DNA of 50,571 bases. It comes from Amycolatopsis echigonensis (GTDB lineage: Bacteria; Actinomycetota; Actinomycetes; Mycobacteriales; Pseudonocardiaceae). Below are positions 24,110 through 32,938 of the stretch, in pieces; positions within the stretch are counted from its first letter, which is position 1; each line of letters opens with the position of its first letter. The notes under the pieces are model-generated. The model was not told where the DNA came from. It saw only the letters and a program-made list of their open reading frames with translations, and did no database searches. The stretch lies in NCBI RefSeq assembly GCF_014174495.1, contig NZ_JACJHR010000066.1, positions 1-50,571 of the forward strand. The letters run 5' to 3'. The position numbers and the translations under genes are program-made.

Positions 24110-25350
24110 CGCAACCTAAAATGCCACCCGCGTTCAGTCGCTTGTGGACAGCCGCGACGGTCAGTTCTCTCGGCGACGGCGCGTATTCCGCGGCGTTGCC
24201 GTTGCTGGCGGTGCTGCTGGACAGCGATCCGCTGGTGGTCAGCCTGGTGACGGTGGCGGTGCTCGCGCCGTATCCGGTGGCCGGGCTGTTCGCCGGCGCG
24301 CTGGTCGACCGCTGGGACCGGCGGCGCACGATGTGGATCGCGGACCTGGTGCGGGCAGTGCTGCTGGGGCTGACGGTGGTCGCGGGCGCGTTCGGCTGGC
24401 TCAGCATTCCGGTCCTGCTCGCGGTGGCGTTCCTGCTCGGCACCGGCACCCTGTTCTTCGACACCGCCGCGCAGGCGTACCTGCCGGATTTGCTCGCGCG
24501 GGACCAGACGTTGCTCCGCCGTGCCAACGGCTACCTGCGCGGGGCGTCGACCGCGGCCGGGCAGTTCACCGGACCGCCGATCGGGAGTTTCCTTTTCGCC
24601 GTGGGGAAAACCCTGCCGTTCGCGGTGAACGCGCTGACCTACGTGGCCAGTGCGACGCTGATCCGGACGCTGCCGCCGACGCCGGTTCCGGAGCGTGCGC
24701 CGGGCCGGTCGGTGTGGGCGGACTCGAAGGAGGGTTTCGCATACGTAGTCAAGGATCGGCTGCTGCTCGGCCTCGCTCTGCGGCCCGCGGTCGGGAACCT
24801 GGCGTTCGGCGCGTTCGGGGCCGTGCTGGTGGTGTTCGCGAAGGACGCGCTGGGACTGCACTCCGCCGGATACGGTTTCCTGCTCGCCGTCGAAGCCGTC
24901 GGGGGGCTGGTGGGTGCGATGGTGCTCGCCGGACCGCTGGAGAAATGGCTGGGAACCGGCACCGCGCTCACCGTCACCGCGGTGATCGAGGGCGGCGCGG
25001 TGCTGGTGTTCGGCCTCGCCCGGGACCCGTGGCTCGCCGGGGCGATGTTCGCGCTGTGCGGCTGCGCCATGGCGACGACCATGGTGCTCGGCGCTTCGCT
25101 GCGGCAGGTCGTGGTCCCGGCGCGGCTGATGGGCCGGGTCGCCGCGGCGTCGCGGCTGGTCTCGGCTTCGGCCGCACCGGCAGGCGCGGCGCTGGGCGGC
25201 TGGCTCGCCGCGACGGCCGGAGTGCGAGTGCCGTACCTCGCGGCCGCCGGGGTGCTCGTGTCGATGACTCTGGTGACGATGAGCATGACGAGCAACAAGC
25301 GGATCGAAGCGGCGCTCGCGAAAGCGAAAGAGGCTACCCCCGTCGCATAG
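24106..25350 (+). CDS. MFS transporter (MefA/enterobactin-exporter-like)
   Basis: A 414-residue twelve-span major facilitator of the MFS_3 type, which covers macrolide and siderophore exporters. Landmarks are the N-terminal FSRLWTAATVSSLGDGAYSA, the loop-2 motif GALVDRWDRRRTMWIADLVR, and FDTAAQAYLPDLLARDQ after span 4. The start overlaps the ArsR stop by four bases, so the two are translationally coupled. The last 17 bp overlap the end of a convergent small membrane gene. The substrate is unknown. Drug export controlled by the upstream regulator is the simplest reading. Confidence 0.87.
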   Translation: MTQPKMPPAFSRLWTAATVSSLGDGAYSAALPLLAVLLDSDPLVVSLVTVAVLAPYPVAGLFAGALVDRWDRRRTMWIADLVRAVLLGLTVVAGAFGWLSIPVLLAVAFLLGTGTLFFDTAAQAYLPDLLARDQTLLRRANGYLRGASTAAGQFTGPPIGSFLFAVGKTLPFAVNALTYVASATLIRTLPPTPVPERAPGRSVWADSKEGFAYVVKDRLLLGLALRPAVGNLAFGAFGAVLVVFAKDALGLHSAGYGFLLAVEAVGGLVGAMVLAGPLEKWLGTGTALTVTAVIEGGAVLVFGLARDPWLAGAMFALCGCAMATTMVLGASLRQVVVPARLMGRVAAASRLVSASAAPAGAALGGWLAATAGVRVPYLAAAGVLVSMTLVTMSMTSNKRIEAALAKAKEATPVA

Positions 25351-25672
25351 CCGTCGATGCGGTGAAAACGACCGGGAGCAGCAAAGTCAGCACGAAAACC
25401 GTGAGCCACACGCGGCGCGCTGTCCGTTTCGGCTGGGCCAGCGAGGCGGTCAGTGCGCCGATTACGGCCGCGACCGGCAGCGCGAAAAGCCCGAAGTGCA
25501 GGAAGGAGGCGAGCACGATGACCCCGAGCACGGCTGGCTCGGTCAGCCCCTTCGCGCCGATCAACAGCGCCAGCGCGAGCCCGCACAGCGCGAGGGCGCA
25601 GACCAGGTACGCGCCGACGCCGTGCAATGCCCCGGTGAGTGCGACGCGCGCTCGGCTCGTATCCGTGTCCAC
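25334..25672 (-). CDS. hypothetical three-to-four-span membrane protein
   Basis: A 112-residue protein with hydrophobic stretches at about 11-40 (long enough for two spans), 46-75 and 88-105, and basic residues between the last two (QPKRTARR). No family was recognised. The start is GTG at 25672 without a clear ribosome site. Its end overlaps the end of the MFS gene by 17 bp on the opposite strand, which is uncommon in this window and implies some transcriptional interference. Confidence 0.55.
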   Translation of the reverse strand: MDTDTSRARVALTGALHGVGAYLVCALALCGLALALLIGAKGLTEPAVLGVIVLASFLHFGLFALPVAAVIGALTASLAQPKRTARRVWLTVFVLTLLLPVVFTASTAMRRG

Positions 25673-25715
25673 TCAACGAGCCTGACAGGTCGCGGAGCAC
25701 GGCGGATGCGTGGAA

Positions 25716-26393
25716 CTACTCGGTTTGGATGCGTTCGAGCAAGCTTTCCCGGGCAGACTCCACGTGCTGTTCCGCGACCCGGGCCAACCGCCCCCGGTCG
25801 CCGCGGCGAATCAACTCCGCCAGTTCGCGATGCTCGGCGACCACCCGAGCGCGGTAATGCTCGTGCCCGAGCGAAACCCGTTGCAGCTGAAACAGAAACA
25901 CCTGCGACCGCACCGCATTCCACGCCTCCGTCAGGCGGCCGTTGCCCGCGGCGGCGTATACGCGGTCGTGAAAAGCGATGTCCAGCGCCAGCAACCGCGG
26001 TCCCTCCGCTTTCGACCGGACCGCCGCCGCCAAATCAGCGACCAGCGCGTCCAAGGCGTCCAGATCCGCTTCGGTGGCAGCGGTGCGCGCCGTCACCGCG
26101 GCGAGCCGGTCCAGCGCCGCGCGGACCGAGTAGACCTCGTCGACGTCCTCGGCGGTCACGTCGACCACCGTGGTCGGGCGGTGCCAGTCGCAGCGGACCA
26201 GGCCTTCCCGCGCGAGCTGGGCGATGCCTTCGCGCACCGAACCGCGGCTGATCTCCAGCGACGCGGCGAGTTCGACCTCGCGCAACGGCGCGCCGGGCCG
26301 GAAATGCCCGGCGAAGATCGCTTCGCGCACCCGGTCGGCGGCTTCGTCGGCGAGCCCGCGGCGCGCCGCCTTCCTCAGGGGGGTGACTTCCAC
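25716..26393 (-). CDS. GntR-family regulator, FadR/FCD subfamily
   Basis: A 225-residue regulator. The N-terminal winged helix (about 15-75) contains FRPGAPLREVELAASLEISRG, typical of GntR. The rest is an all-helical FCD ligand domain with the metal-linked pattern Asp/His: DIAFHDRVYAAAGN and later VAEHRELAELI. FCD domains sense small organic acids. It is divergent from a VOC-SDR operon and probably controls it. The start is GTG without a ribosome site, so a leaderless message is possible. Confidence 0.87.
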   Translation of the reverse strand: MEVTPLRKAARRGLADEAADRVREAIFAGHFRPGAPLREVELAASLEISRGSVREGIAQLAREGLVRCDWHRPTTVVDVTAEDVDEVYSVRAALDRLAAVTARTAATEADLDALDALVADLAAAVRSKAEGPRLLALDIAFHDRVYAAAGNGRLTEAWNAVRSQVFLFQLQRVSLGHEHYRARVVAEHRELAELIRRGDRGRLARVAEQHVESARESLLERIQTE

Positions 26394-26401
26394 GGGTTAA
26401 T

Positions 26402-26429
26402 GTTGACATTCGGACATTGGCCAGTCAAC
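26402..26429. promoter_or_regulatory. inverted GTTGAC/GTCAAC pair in the GntR-VOC spacer
   Basis: Six-bp arms separated by 16 bp (22 bp centre to centre) lie in the 72 bp divergent spacer. TTGACA within the left arm could also be a -35 for the VOC gene. It is a candidate GntR operator. Confidence 0.35.
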
Positions 26430-26465
26430 GTGAAGACCCCGATCCCCGCGCCGAAGGAGTGCCGC

Positions 26466-26888
26466 ATGGCTGTCCGTCCCGCCTTCCACCTGGCCATTCC
26501 GGTCGACGACCTGCCGAAGGCCCGCGAGTTCTACGGTGGCGTGCTGGGGCTGGCGGAGGGGCGCTCGGCGGACGCGTGGGTCGACTGGAACTTCCACGGC
26601 CACCAGGTCGTCACGCACGTGGTCCCGGGCGCTCGCGCGGAAGCGGGCCGCAATCCGGTCGACGGGCACGACGTGCCGGTGCCGCACTTCGGGCTGGTGC
26701 TCGACGTCGACAGCTTCCACGAACTGGCCGGGCGGCTGCGCGCCGCGGGCACCGAGTTCGTGATCGAGCCGTACCAGCGGTTCGCCGGCGAACCGGGGGA
26801 GCAGTGGACGATGTTCCTGCACGACCCGGCCGGGAACGCGCTGGAGTTCAAGGCTTTCCGCGACGAGACGCAGCTGTTCGCGAAATGA
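26466..26888 (+). CDS. VOC-family (glyoxalase/bleomycin resistance) protein
   Basis: A 140-residue vicinal-oxygen-chelate protein. The beta-alpha-beta-beta-beta fold is suggested by AFHLAIPVDDLPKAREFYGG at the start and FLHDPAGNALEFKAF at the end. Metal ligands His8, His74 and Glu127 are in the expected places. GAAGGAG stands 6 nt before the ATG. Similar proteins act as lyases, dioxygenases or resistance factors. Its coupling to an SDR gene (ATGA overlap) suggests a small catabolic or detoxification operon controlled by the divergent GntR protein. Substrate unknown. Confidence 0.85.
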   Translation: MAVRPAFHLAIPVDDLPKAREFYGGVLGLAEGRSADAWVDWNFHGHQVVTHVVPGARAEAGRNPVDGHDVPVPHFGLVLDVDSFHELAGRLRAAGTEFVIEPYQRFAGEPGEQWTMFLHDPAGNALEFKAFRDETQLFAK

Positions 26889-27628
26889 ACGTCCTCGTCA
26901 CCGGAGCTTCGCGCGGGATCGGCCGCGCCATCGCCGTCGCCTTCGCCACCCGGGGCGACCGGATCGCCGTCCACTGTGGATCCAACCGGGAGGCCGCGCG
27001 CGAGACGCTCGAGGAGCTGCCCGGTTCCGGGCACGTGCTCGTGTCCGGCGACCTCGGCAACCCCGAAGCCGCGCAGTGGATCGCCGACGTGGCCGAGGAA
27101 CAGCTCGGCGGCGTCGACGTGCTGGTCAACAACGCGGCGGTCGGGACGACTCCGGCCACCCGCACGCCGATCGCCGAAATGTCCTATGCGGACTGGCAGG
27201 ACGCCTGGCAGCGCACGCTGGACGTCAACCTCCTCGGCGCGGCCAACGTTTCCTTCCACGTCGCCCGCCACCTCATCGACCGGGGCGTGCCCGGCCGGAT
27301 CGTCAACATCGGGTCGCGCGGGGCGTTCCGCGGCGAGCCCGAATACCTGGCGTACGGGGCGAGCAAGGCCGCGCTGCACGCGTTCGGCCAGTCGCTGGCG
27401 GTCCAGCTGGCCCCGCACGGCATTTCGGTCACCTCGGTGGCTCCGGGTTTCACCGCGACCGAGCGCGTCGCCGACCGGGTCACCGACGAGGTGCGGCGGC
27501 AGAGCCCGTTCGGCCGGGTCGCCGAACCGGAGGAGATCGCCGAAGCGGTGGTGTTCCTGGCCTCGTCGGAGACGCCCTGGGCGTCCGGTTCGATCCTGGA
27601 TCTGAACGGAGCCTCACACCTGCGCTGA
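26885..27628 (+). CDS. SDR-family oxidoreductase
   Basis: A 247-residue classical short-chain dehydrogenase. The nucleotide-binding TGASRGIG is at residues 6-13, NNAA follows the fourth strand, Ser in NIGSRGAF, and the catalytic Tyr-x3-Lys is in LAYGASKAAL. The closing PFGRVAEPEEIAE region and C-terminus are typical of FabG-like members. It begins inside the VOC stop codon, so it is translationally coupled. Substrate is not predictable. The stop is followed by a 56 bp gap before the LCP gene. Confidence 0.9.
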   Translation: MNVLVTGASRGIGRAIAVAFATRGDRIAVHCGSNREAARETLEELPGSGHVLVSGDLGNPEAAQWIADVAEEQLGGVDVLVNNAAVGTTPATRTPIAEMSYADWQDAWQRTLDVNLLGAANVSFHVARHLIDRGVPGRIVNIGSRGAFRGEPEYLAYGASKAALHAFGQSLAVQLAPHGISVTSVAPGFTATERVADRVTDEVRRQSPFGRVAEPEEIAEAVVFLASSETPWASGSILDLNGASHLR

Positions 27629-27684
27629 GCTGTGAGCTGTGTCACGAATGCAGCACATCGAGGTTCTCGGACGTCCAGAGGGGC

Positions 27685-29112
27685 GTGCGGATCGCAGGGA
27701 AAGTTATCGCCGGAGCACTGTCGACGGTGGTGTTCGCCGGGACGGCGTACGGATTCTCGACGCTGTCGTCGCTCGAGGACATCACGCGCAGCGACGTCAT
27801 CGGCACCGGCGGCAGTACCAGACAGGGGGAGCAGCCCGCCGACGGAGCGCTCGACATCCTGCTCGTCGGCCGCGACGCGCGCAAGGACCCGAAGGGCAAT
27901 CCGCTGCCGCAGAGCGTGCTGCAGGAACTGCGCGTCGGGGACAACGGCGACGACCTCACCGACACCCTGATCGTCATGCGGATTCCCAACGGCCAGCAGG
28001 AGGTCAAGGCCTTCTCCATCCCGCGCGATTCGTACGTCCCGCTGCCCGGCGGCGGAAAGGGCAAGATCAACGCCGCGTTCGGGCGCGGCAAGGCGGCGGC
28101 CGCGGCGAAACTGCGGGCCAGCGGGGAAACCGACAAGGACAAGATCGAACAGGAATCGCTCACCGCAGGCAGGCAGGCGACACGGCAGGCGGTCGAGGAC
28201 CTCACCGGCGTCACGATCGACCATTACGCCGAGGTCAACCTGCTGAGCTTTTCCGAGATCAGCAAGGCCGTCGGCGGCGTCGAAGTGTGCTTGAAGCAAG
28301 CGACCAAAGACGAGAACTCGGGAGCGGATTTCCCTGCGGGCAAGCAGCGTCTTTCCGGCGGCGCCGCGCTCGCTTTCGTGCGGCAGCGCGACAATCTGCC
28401 CGGCACCGACTTCGGCCGGATGCGGCGGCAGCAGGTGTTCCTCGCCGCGCTCGCGCACCAGGTGCTGTCCGCCGGGACGCTCGCCGACCCGGGCAAGCTG
28501 AACGACCTGATCGACGCGGTCAAGCGTTCGGTGGTGCTGGACCAGTCGTGGGACGTGCTCGACTTCGTCGGCCAGATGCGCGGGGTGTCCGGCGGCGGCA
28601 TCCAGTTCACGACCGTTCCGGTGGTGAACCCGGACTACCGGTACGACCGGTCCCATCCGTCAGCGACCGCGGTGCAGGTGGATCCGGTGCAGGTGAAAGC
28701 GTTTGCGGCCGGGTTGATCGGCGCGCCGCCCCCCGCCGCGCCGCCGGGCGCGCCGAAGGCGGCGGTGGAGGTTTCCAACGCGGGGGAAGCAGCCGGGCTG
28801 GCGGCGCGGGTCGCGGATGTGTTGAAGGGCAAGGGGTTCGCCGCGACCGCCGCCGGCAACGCCCCGTCGCAGCGGACGTCGATCGTGCGCTATCCGGCCG
28901 CGCTCGCCGCCGAGGGCGCGGAGGTGGCCAAGGAACTGGGCGGACTGTCCACTAAGGAATCAGCGGACGTTCCGGCCGGGCACATCCAGGTGGTGCTCGG
29001 AAAGGTCTACGCCGGACCGGGGGTGTCGGACGGCGGATCCGCGGCTGGTGTGCCGGTGAAGACCGACCAGCCGCAGCCCGTCACTTCGGAGGGTGACAAC
29101 TGCATCGACTGA
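27685..29112 (+). CDS. LytR-CpsA-Psr (LCP) family protein with LytR_C domain
   Basis: A 475-residue membrane-anchored phosphotransferase. In actinobacteria LCP proteins attach arabinogalactan or other glycopolymers to peptidoglycan. A short N-terminal span (about 4-25) is followed by the LCP core, with DTLIVMRIP and SIPRDSYV (Arg114, Asp115) for pyrophosphate binding, and AFVRQRDNLPGTDFGRMRRQ. Residues about 352-440 form a LytR_C domain, and the tail is Pro/Gln-rich. The GTG at 27685 has AGAGGGG 1 nt before it and gives a normal signal anchor. A strong hairpin ends the gene. Confidence 0.9.
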   Translation: MRIAGKVIAGALSTVVFAGTAYGFSTLSSLEDITRSDVIGTGGSTRQGEQPADGALDILLVGRDARKDPKGNPLPQSVLQELRVGDNGDDLTDTLIVMRIPNGQQEVKAFSIPRDSYVPLPGGGKGKINAAFGRGKAAAAAKLRASGETDKDKIEQESLTAGRQATRQAVEDLTGVTIDHYAEVNLLSFSEISKAVGGVEVCLKQATKDENSGADFPAGKQRLSGGAALAFVRQRDNLPGTDFGRMRRQQVFLAALAHQVLSAGTLADPGKLNDLIDAVKRSVVLDQSWDVLDFVGQMRGVSGGGIQFTTVPVVNPDYRYDRSHPSATAVQVDPVQVKAFAAGLIGAPPPAAPPGAPKAAVEVSNAGEAAGLAARVADVLKGKGFAATAAGNAPSQRTSIVRYPAALAAEGAEVAKELGGLSTKESADVPAGHIQVVLGKVYAGPGVSDGGSAAGVPVKTDQPQPVTSEGDNCID

Positions 29113-29115
29113 GGT

Positions 29116-29157
29116 CGTGAGTGGCTGCGCCGGCTCTCACCGGCACAGCCACTCACG
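29116..29157. terminator. bidirectional terminator hairpin
   Basis: Arms 29116-29133 and 29140-29157 form an 18 bp stem with a single mismatch and a 6 nt loop (CTCTCA), between two convergent genes. It begins 4 bp after the LCP stop. Confidence 0.75.
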
Positions 29158-29163
29158 AGCGGG

Positions 29164-31482
29164 TCACCCGTGGTGGTGCGGCTCCAACCGGATCACCACA
29201 GCCTTCGACACCGGCGTATTCGACTTCTCCGCCACGGAATCCAGCGGCACCAACGCATTAGCCTCCGGGAAGTACGCCGCCGCGCACCCGCGAGCCGTCG
29301 GGTACGCCACCGCGCGGAAGCTCGGCGCCCGCCGGTCTCCGTCGCGCCATTCCGAGACCAGGTCCACGATCTCGCCGTCCGCGACGCCCAGTGCGGCCAG
29401 GTCGTCCGGGTGCACGAACACCACCCGGCGTCCGTCCTCGATGCCGCGGTAACGGTCGGACAGGCCGTAGATCGTGGTGTTGTACTGGTCGTGGCTGCGC
29501 AGCGTCTGCAGCAGCAACCGCCCCTCGGGGACTTCCGGATACTCCAGCTCCGACACCGTGAACGTGCCCTTGCCGGTAGCGGTGCCGGTGAACTCCCGCG
29601 AGTCGCGCGGGGCGTGCGGCAGCACGAAACCGTCCGGTTCGCGGACGCGCCGGTTGTAGTCGTGGCAGCCCGGCACCACCGCGGCGATGCGGTCGCGGAT
29701 CAGGTCGTAGTTCTTCTCGAACGACCGCCACGGCACCGGGTGGTCGGCGCCGAGCAGCCGCTCCGCCAGCCGGCACACGATGGCGACCTCGGACAGCAGC
29801 TCGTCGCTCGCCGGGGCCAGCCGTCCGCGCGAGGCGTGCACCTGCGACATCGAGTCCTCGACCGTCACGAACTGCCGGCCGGATTCCTGCTCGTCGCGTT
29901 CGGTGCGGCCGAGCGTCGGCAGGATCAGCGCGGTGCGGCCAGGAACGACGTGCGAACGGTTGAGTTTCGTCGATACGTGCACGGTCAGCGAGCACGACCG
30001 CAGCGCGTCCGCGGTCCGGTCCGAATCCGGGGTGGCGGAAGCGAAATTGCCGCCCATCGCGAAGAACACCTTGCCGCGGCCCTCGAGCATCGCGCGGATC
30101 GAGTCGACGGTGTCCCAGCCGTGCTTGCGGGGCACGCTGATGCCGAACTCGGCTTCGAGCGCGTCCATGAACCGCTCAGGCATTTTCTCCCACACGCCCA
30201 TGGTGCGGTCGCCTTGCACGTTCGAGTGGCCGCGCACCGGGCACAGGCCCGCGCCCGGTTTGCCGATCATCCCGCGCGCCAGCGCCAGGTTCACGACCTC
30301 GGCGATCGTCGGCACGGCGTGCTTGTGCTGGGTCAATCCCATCGCCCAGCAGTAGATCGTGCGCTCCGACGTCGCGATCATCCGCGCGATGCGCTCGATC
30401 TGCTCGCGGGCGAGGCCGGTCGCCTTCTCGGTCTCCGGCCAGTCGATCTCGCGCAGCTGCTTGGCCCAGTCCTCGAAGCCGTGCGTGGACTTCTCCACGA
30501 ACTCGCGGTCCACAATGGACCCCGGCGCGGCGTCCTCCCACTCCAGCAGCAGATGCCCGACCGCCTGGAAGAGCGCGAGGTCGCCGCCGAGGCGGATCTG
30601 CGCGAACTCGTCGGCCAGCGGCGTGCCCTTGCCGACGACGCCGCGCACGTTCTGCGGGTTCTTGAACCGCATCAGCCCGGCCTCGGGCAGCGGGTTGACC
30701 GCGACGACCTTCGCGCCGTTGCCCTTCGCCTGCTCCAGCGCGGACAGCATCCGCGGGTGGTTCGTGCCCGGGTTCTGCCCGACGACCACGATCAGGTCGG
30801 CCTGGTGGAGGTCGGCCAGCGACACCGAACCCTTGCCGATGCCGGTGGTCGCCGACAGCGCCGCACCGGACGATTCGTGGCACATGTTCGAGCAGTCCGG
30901 CAGGTTGTTCGTGCCGTACGCGCGCACCAGTAGCTGGTACACGAACGCGGCCTCGTTGCTGGTGCGGCCGGAGGTGTAGAAAATCGCCTCGTCCGGGCTC
31001 GCCAGGCCGCGCAGTTCGTCGGCGATCAGGCCGAACGCGTCGTCCCAGGAGATCGGCTCGTAGTGGGAAGCGCCTTCGCGCAGCACCATCGGCTCGGTGA
31101 GGCGGCCCTGCTGGCCCAGCCAGTAGTCGGTGCGCTCGGCCAGCCCGGACACCGGGTGCGCGGCGAAGAACTCGCGGCCGACACGGCGTTTCGTCGCCTC
31201 CTCGGCGACCGCCTTCGCGCCGTTTTCGCAGAACTCCGCCAGCTTGCGCTTCTCGCCGTCGATCTGGCGCGGCTCGGGCCACGCGCAACCCGGGCAGTCG
31301 AAGCCGTCCCGCTGGTTCAGCAGCCGCAGCGTGCGGGCGGTGCGGACCGGGCCCATCTGCTCGACCCCGCGCGCCAGCGATACCGCGACTCCGGGGATTC
31401 CGGCCGCCCAGCCTTTCGGCTTGCCCACTTCGAGGCGGGCTTCGTCCACGTCACCAGTCGGAGCTTCGCGAGTCATGGGCAC
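29164..31482 (-). CDS. FdhF/YdeP-type molybdopterin-dependent oxidoreductase
   Basis: A 772-residue protein of the DMSO-reductase superfamily, close to the formate-dehydrogenase-alpha-like YdeP group. An N-terminal FDCPGCAWPEP (Cys63, Cys66) is followed by the active-site region CSNMCHESSG (Cys197, Cys201), with Cys rather than selenocysteine. Then come VVVGQNPGTNHPRM and a C-terminal molydopterin-binding domain ending HHHG. The usual N-terminal four-cysteine [4Fe-4S] motif is not seen complete. The GTG at 31482 has AAGGCGG 5 nt upstream; the ATG at 31476 is an alternative. FdhD in this window probably matures it. The reaction is unproven; YdeP relatives are linked to acid stress rather than clear formate oxidation. 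Confidence 0.85.
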   Translation of the reverse strand: MPMTREAPTGDVDEARLEVGKPKGWAAGIPGVAVSLARGVEQMGPVRTARTLRLLNQRDGFDCPGCAWPEPRQIDGEKRKLAEFCENGAKAVAEEATKRRVGREFFAAHPVSGLAERTDYWLGQQGRLTEPMVLREGASHYEPISWDDAFGLIADELRGLASPDEAIFYTSGRTSNEAAFVYQLLVRAYGTNNLPDCSNMCHESSGAALSATTGIGKGSVSLADLHQADLIVVVGQNPGTNHPRMLSALEQAKGNGAKVVAVNPLPEAGLMRFKNPQNVRGVVGKGTPLADEFAQIRLGGDLALFQAVGHLLLEWEDAAPGSIVDREFVEKSTHGFEDWAKQLREIDWPETEKATGLAREQIERIARMIATSERTIYCWAMGLTQHKHAVPTIAEVVNLALARGMIGKPGAGLCPVRGHSNVQGDRTMGVWEKMPERFMDALEAEFGISVPRKHGWDTVDSIRAMLEGRGKVFFAMGGNFASATPDSDRTADALRSCSLTVHVSTKLNRSHVVPGRTALILPTLGRTERDEQESGRQFVTVEDSMSQVHASRGRLAPASDELLSEVAIVCRLAERLLGADHPVPWRSFEKNYDLIRDRIAAVVPGCHDYNRRVREPDGFVLPHAPRDSREFTGTATGKGTFTVSELEYPEVPEGRLLLQTLRSHDQYNTTIYGLSDRYRGIEDGRRVVFVHPDDLAALGVADGEIVDLVSEWRDGDRRAPSFRAVAYPTARGCAAAYFPEANALVPLDSVAEKSNTPVSKAVVIRLEPHHHG

Positions 31483-31522
31483 ATCATCCGCCTTGGGGCC
31501 GCGGAACCCAAGACGGGGGTCG

Positions 31523-32866
31523 TCACACCGCTTCCTGCCGCTCGCGCGCGCGTCGTTCGGCCCGCGCCAGCGCGCGGTCCGCGGCGGTCACGATCAGCAG
31601 CAACCCGCTGGTCACGATCAGCACGACGGCCAGCCGGTGCAGCCCGCCGGAGTCGGCGTGCCCGCCATAGCACTGGGCGATGACCGTGGCCGCGACTATC
31701 GCGCCGAGGTATTGCGCGGTCCGGAAGAGACCGCTCGCGGTGCCCATCGTCTCGGCCGGGGTCTCGCGGTAGAGGGTCGTCTGGTTGGCGACGCTGGTGA
31801 GACCTTGGGCCAGGCCGAACAACGCGGCGAGCACGAGCAGCCAGATCAGCGCGGTGCCGTCGTTGACGAACAGCAGAGCGACGGATCCGGCGAGGAGCGC
31901 CGCACCGACTACCAGCAACCGCAGCCGGACGCCGGTCGGACGGCCGGACAGCGCGGCCGCGCACACGGCGACCCCGGACATCGGCAGGAGCAAGAGCCCG
32001 GCGGCGGACTCGGCGAACCCGCGGGCCTCCTCGAGCCACTGCACGTAGCCGAACATGATCGTGTAGATCGCCAGGAAACTCAGTGCCTGGCGCAAATACG
32101 TGCGCAGCACCGGGCCGTTGGCGGCGAGCATCCGCAGGTCGATGAACGGCTTCCGGGCGCGCAGCTCGACCCTCGCGAACAGGCCGCCGAGCACGATCGC
32201 GGCGGCCAGCAGCCAGAGATCGCCGACGCCGGGCTCCATCAGGTAGCACAGCAACACCAGCAGCGCGGCGGAAAACAGCGCGATCCCGGCGACGTCGATC
32301 CGCTCCGCCGGCTTCTCGGCGGGGGTGTCTTTCGGCACCCACAGCAGAGTCAGCACCAGGGAAATGCCGGCCAGCGGCAGGTTCACCGCGAAGATCGCCG
32401 GCCAGCCGAAGAGGGCGATCAGCACGCCGCCGAGCGTCGGGCCGATCACCATGACCGTCTGCGCGGACATCGCCAGCACGGACAACACCCGCGCGGGAAC
32501 GCCTTCGCCGATCTGGTCGGCGCGCCGCCGCAGCACGGCCATCGCGGCCGGGAATCCGGCGCAGGTGCCGATGCCGAGCACCGCTCGCACCCCGGTAAGC
32601 CATTCCACGGAGATCGGGATCATCCCGGCGATCCCGGCCACCATCACCACGGACGCGCCGCCGAGCAGCACGCGCCGCGCGCCGTAGCGGTCGACGAGCA
32701 GTCCGACGACCGGCTGCCCGACCGCCGTGGCCAGATACAACGCGGAAATCAGCCAGGCCGTGCGGCCCGGCCCGGCGCCGAAGGCCTGCCCGATCGGGAC
32801 GAGCGCGACGGCGATGAGCGTGGAGTTGATCGGGTTCAGCACGGCGCTCGCGACCAGCGGGGTCAC
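31523..32866 (-). CDS. MFS transporter (drug efflux type), start uncertain
   Basis: At least 447 residues with 12 or more spans. The loop-2 motif is GLLVDRYGARRVLLGG, and GPTLGGVLIALFGWPAIFAVNLP marks span 5, as in DHA-type drug exporters. The first usable start is GTG at 32866, but it has no ribosome site and cuts close to span 1. The frame stays open 16 codons further to an ACG at 32914, which has GAGGAG exactly 5 nt upstream and would add a normal polar head. Non-canonical initiation or a sequence change at the start is possible. MarR lies immediately upstream on the same strand and probably controls it. Confidence 0.8.
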   Translation of the reverse strand: MTPLVASAVLNPINSTLIAVALVPIGQAFGAGPGRTAWLISALYLATAVGQPVVGLLVDRYGARRVLLGGASVVMVAGIAGMIPISVEWLTGVRAVLGIGTCAGFPAAMAVLRRRADQIGEGVPARVLSVLAMSAQTVMVIGPTLGGVLIALFGWPAIFAVNLPLAGISLVLTLLWVPKDTPAEKPAERIDVAGIALFSAALLVLLCYLMEPGVGDLWLLAAAIVLGGLFARVELRARKPFIDLRMLAANGPVLRTYLRQALSFLAIYTIMFGYVQWLEEARGFAESAAGLLLLPMSGVAVCAAALSGRPTGVRLRLLVVGAALLAGSVALLFVNDGTALIWLLVLAALFGLAQGLTSVANQTTLYRETPAETMGTASGLFRTAQYLGAIVAATVIAQCYGGHADSGGLHRLAVVLIVTSGLLLIVTAADRALARAERRARERQEAV

Positions 32867-32938
32867 CAGGCGCGCGCCGAAACGGGATTTCGCGGGGGCG
32901 GTCGCGGTGTTCGTCGGTGCTCCTCAGGGTTGAGCCGG

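Noticed and set aside
27630..27641. Another CTGTG direct repeat before the LCP gene
   Set aside because: The two units are 7 bp apart, not 11, and there is no third unit, so it does not match the kinase-regulon arrays.
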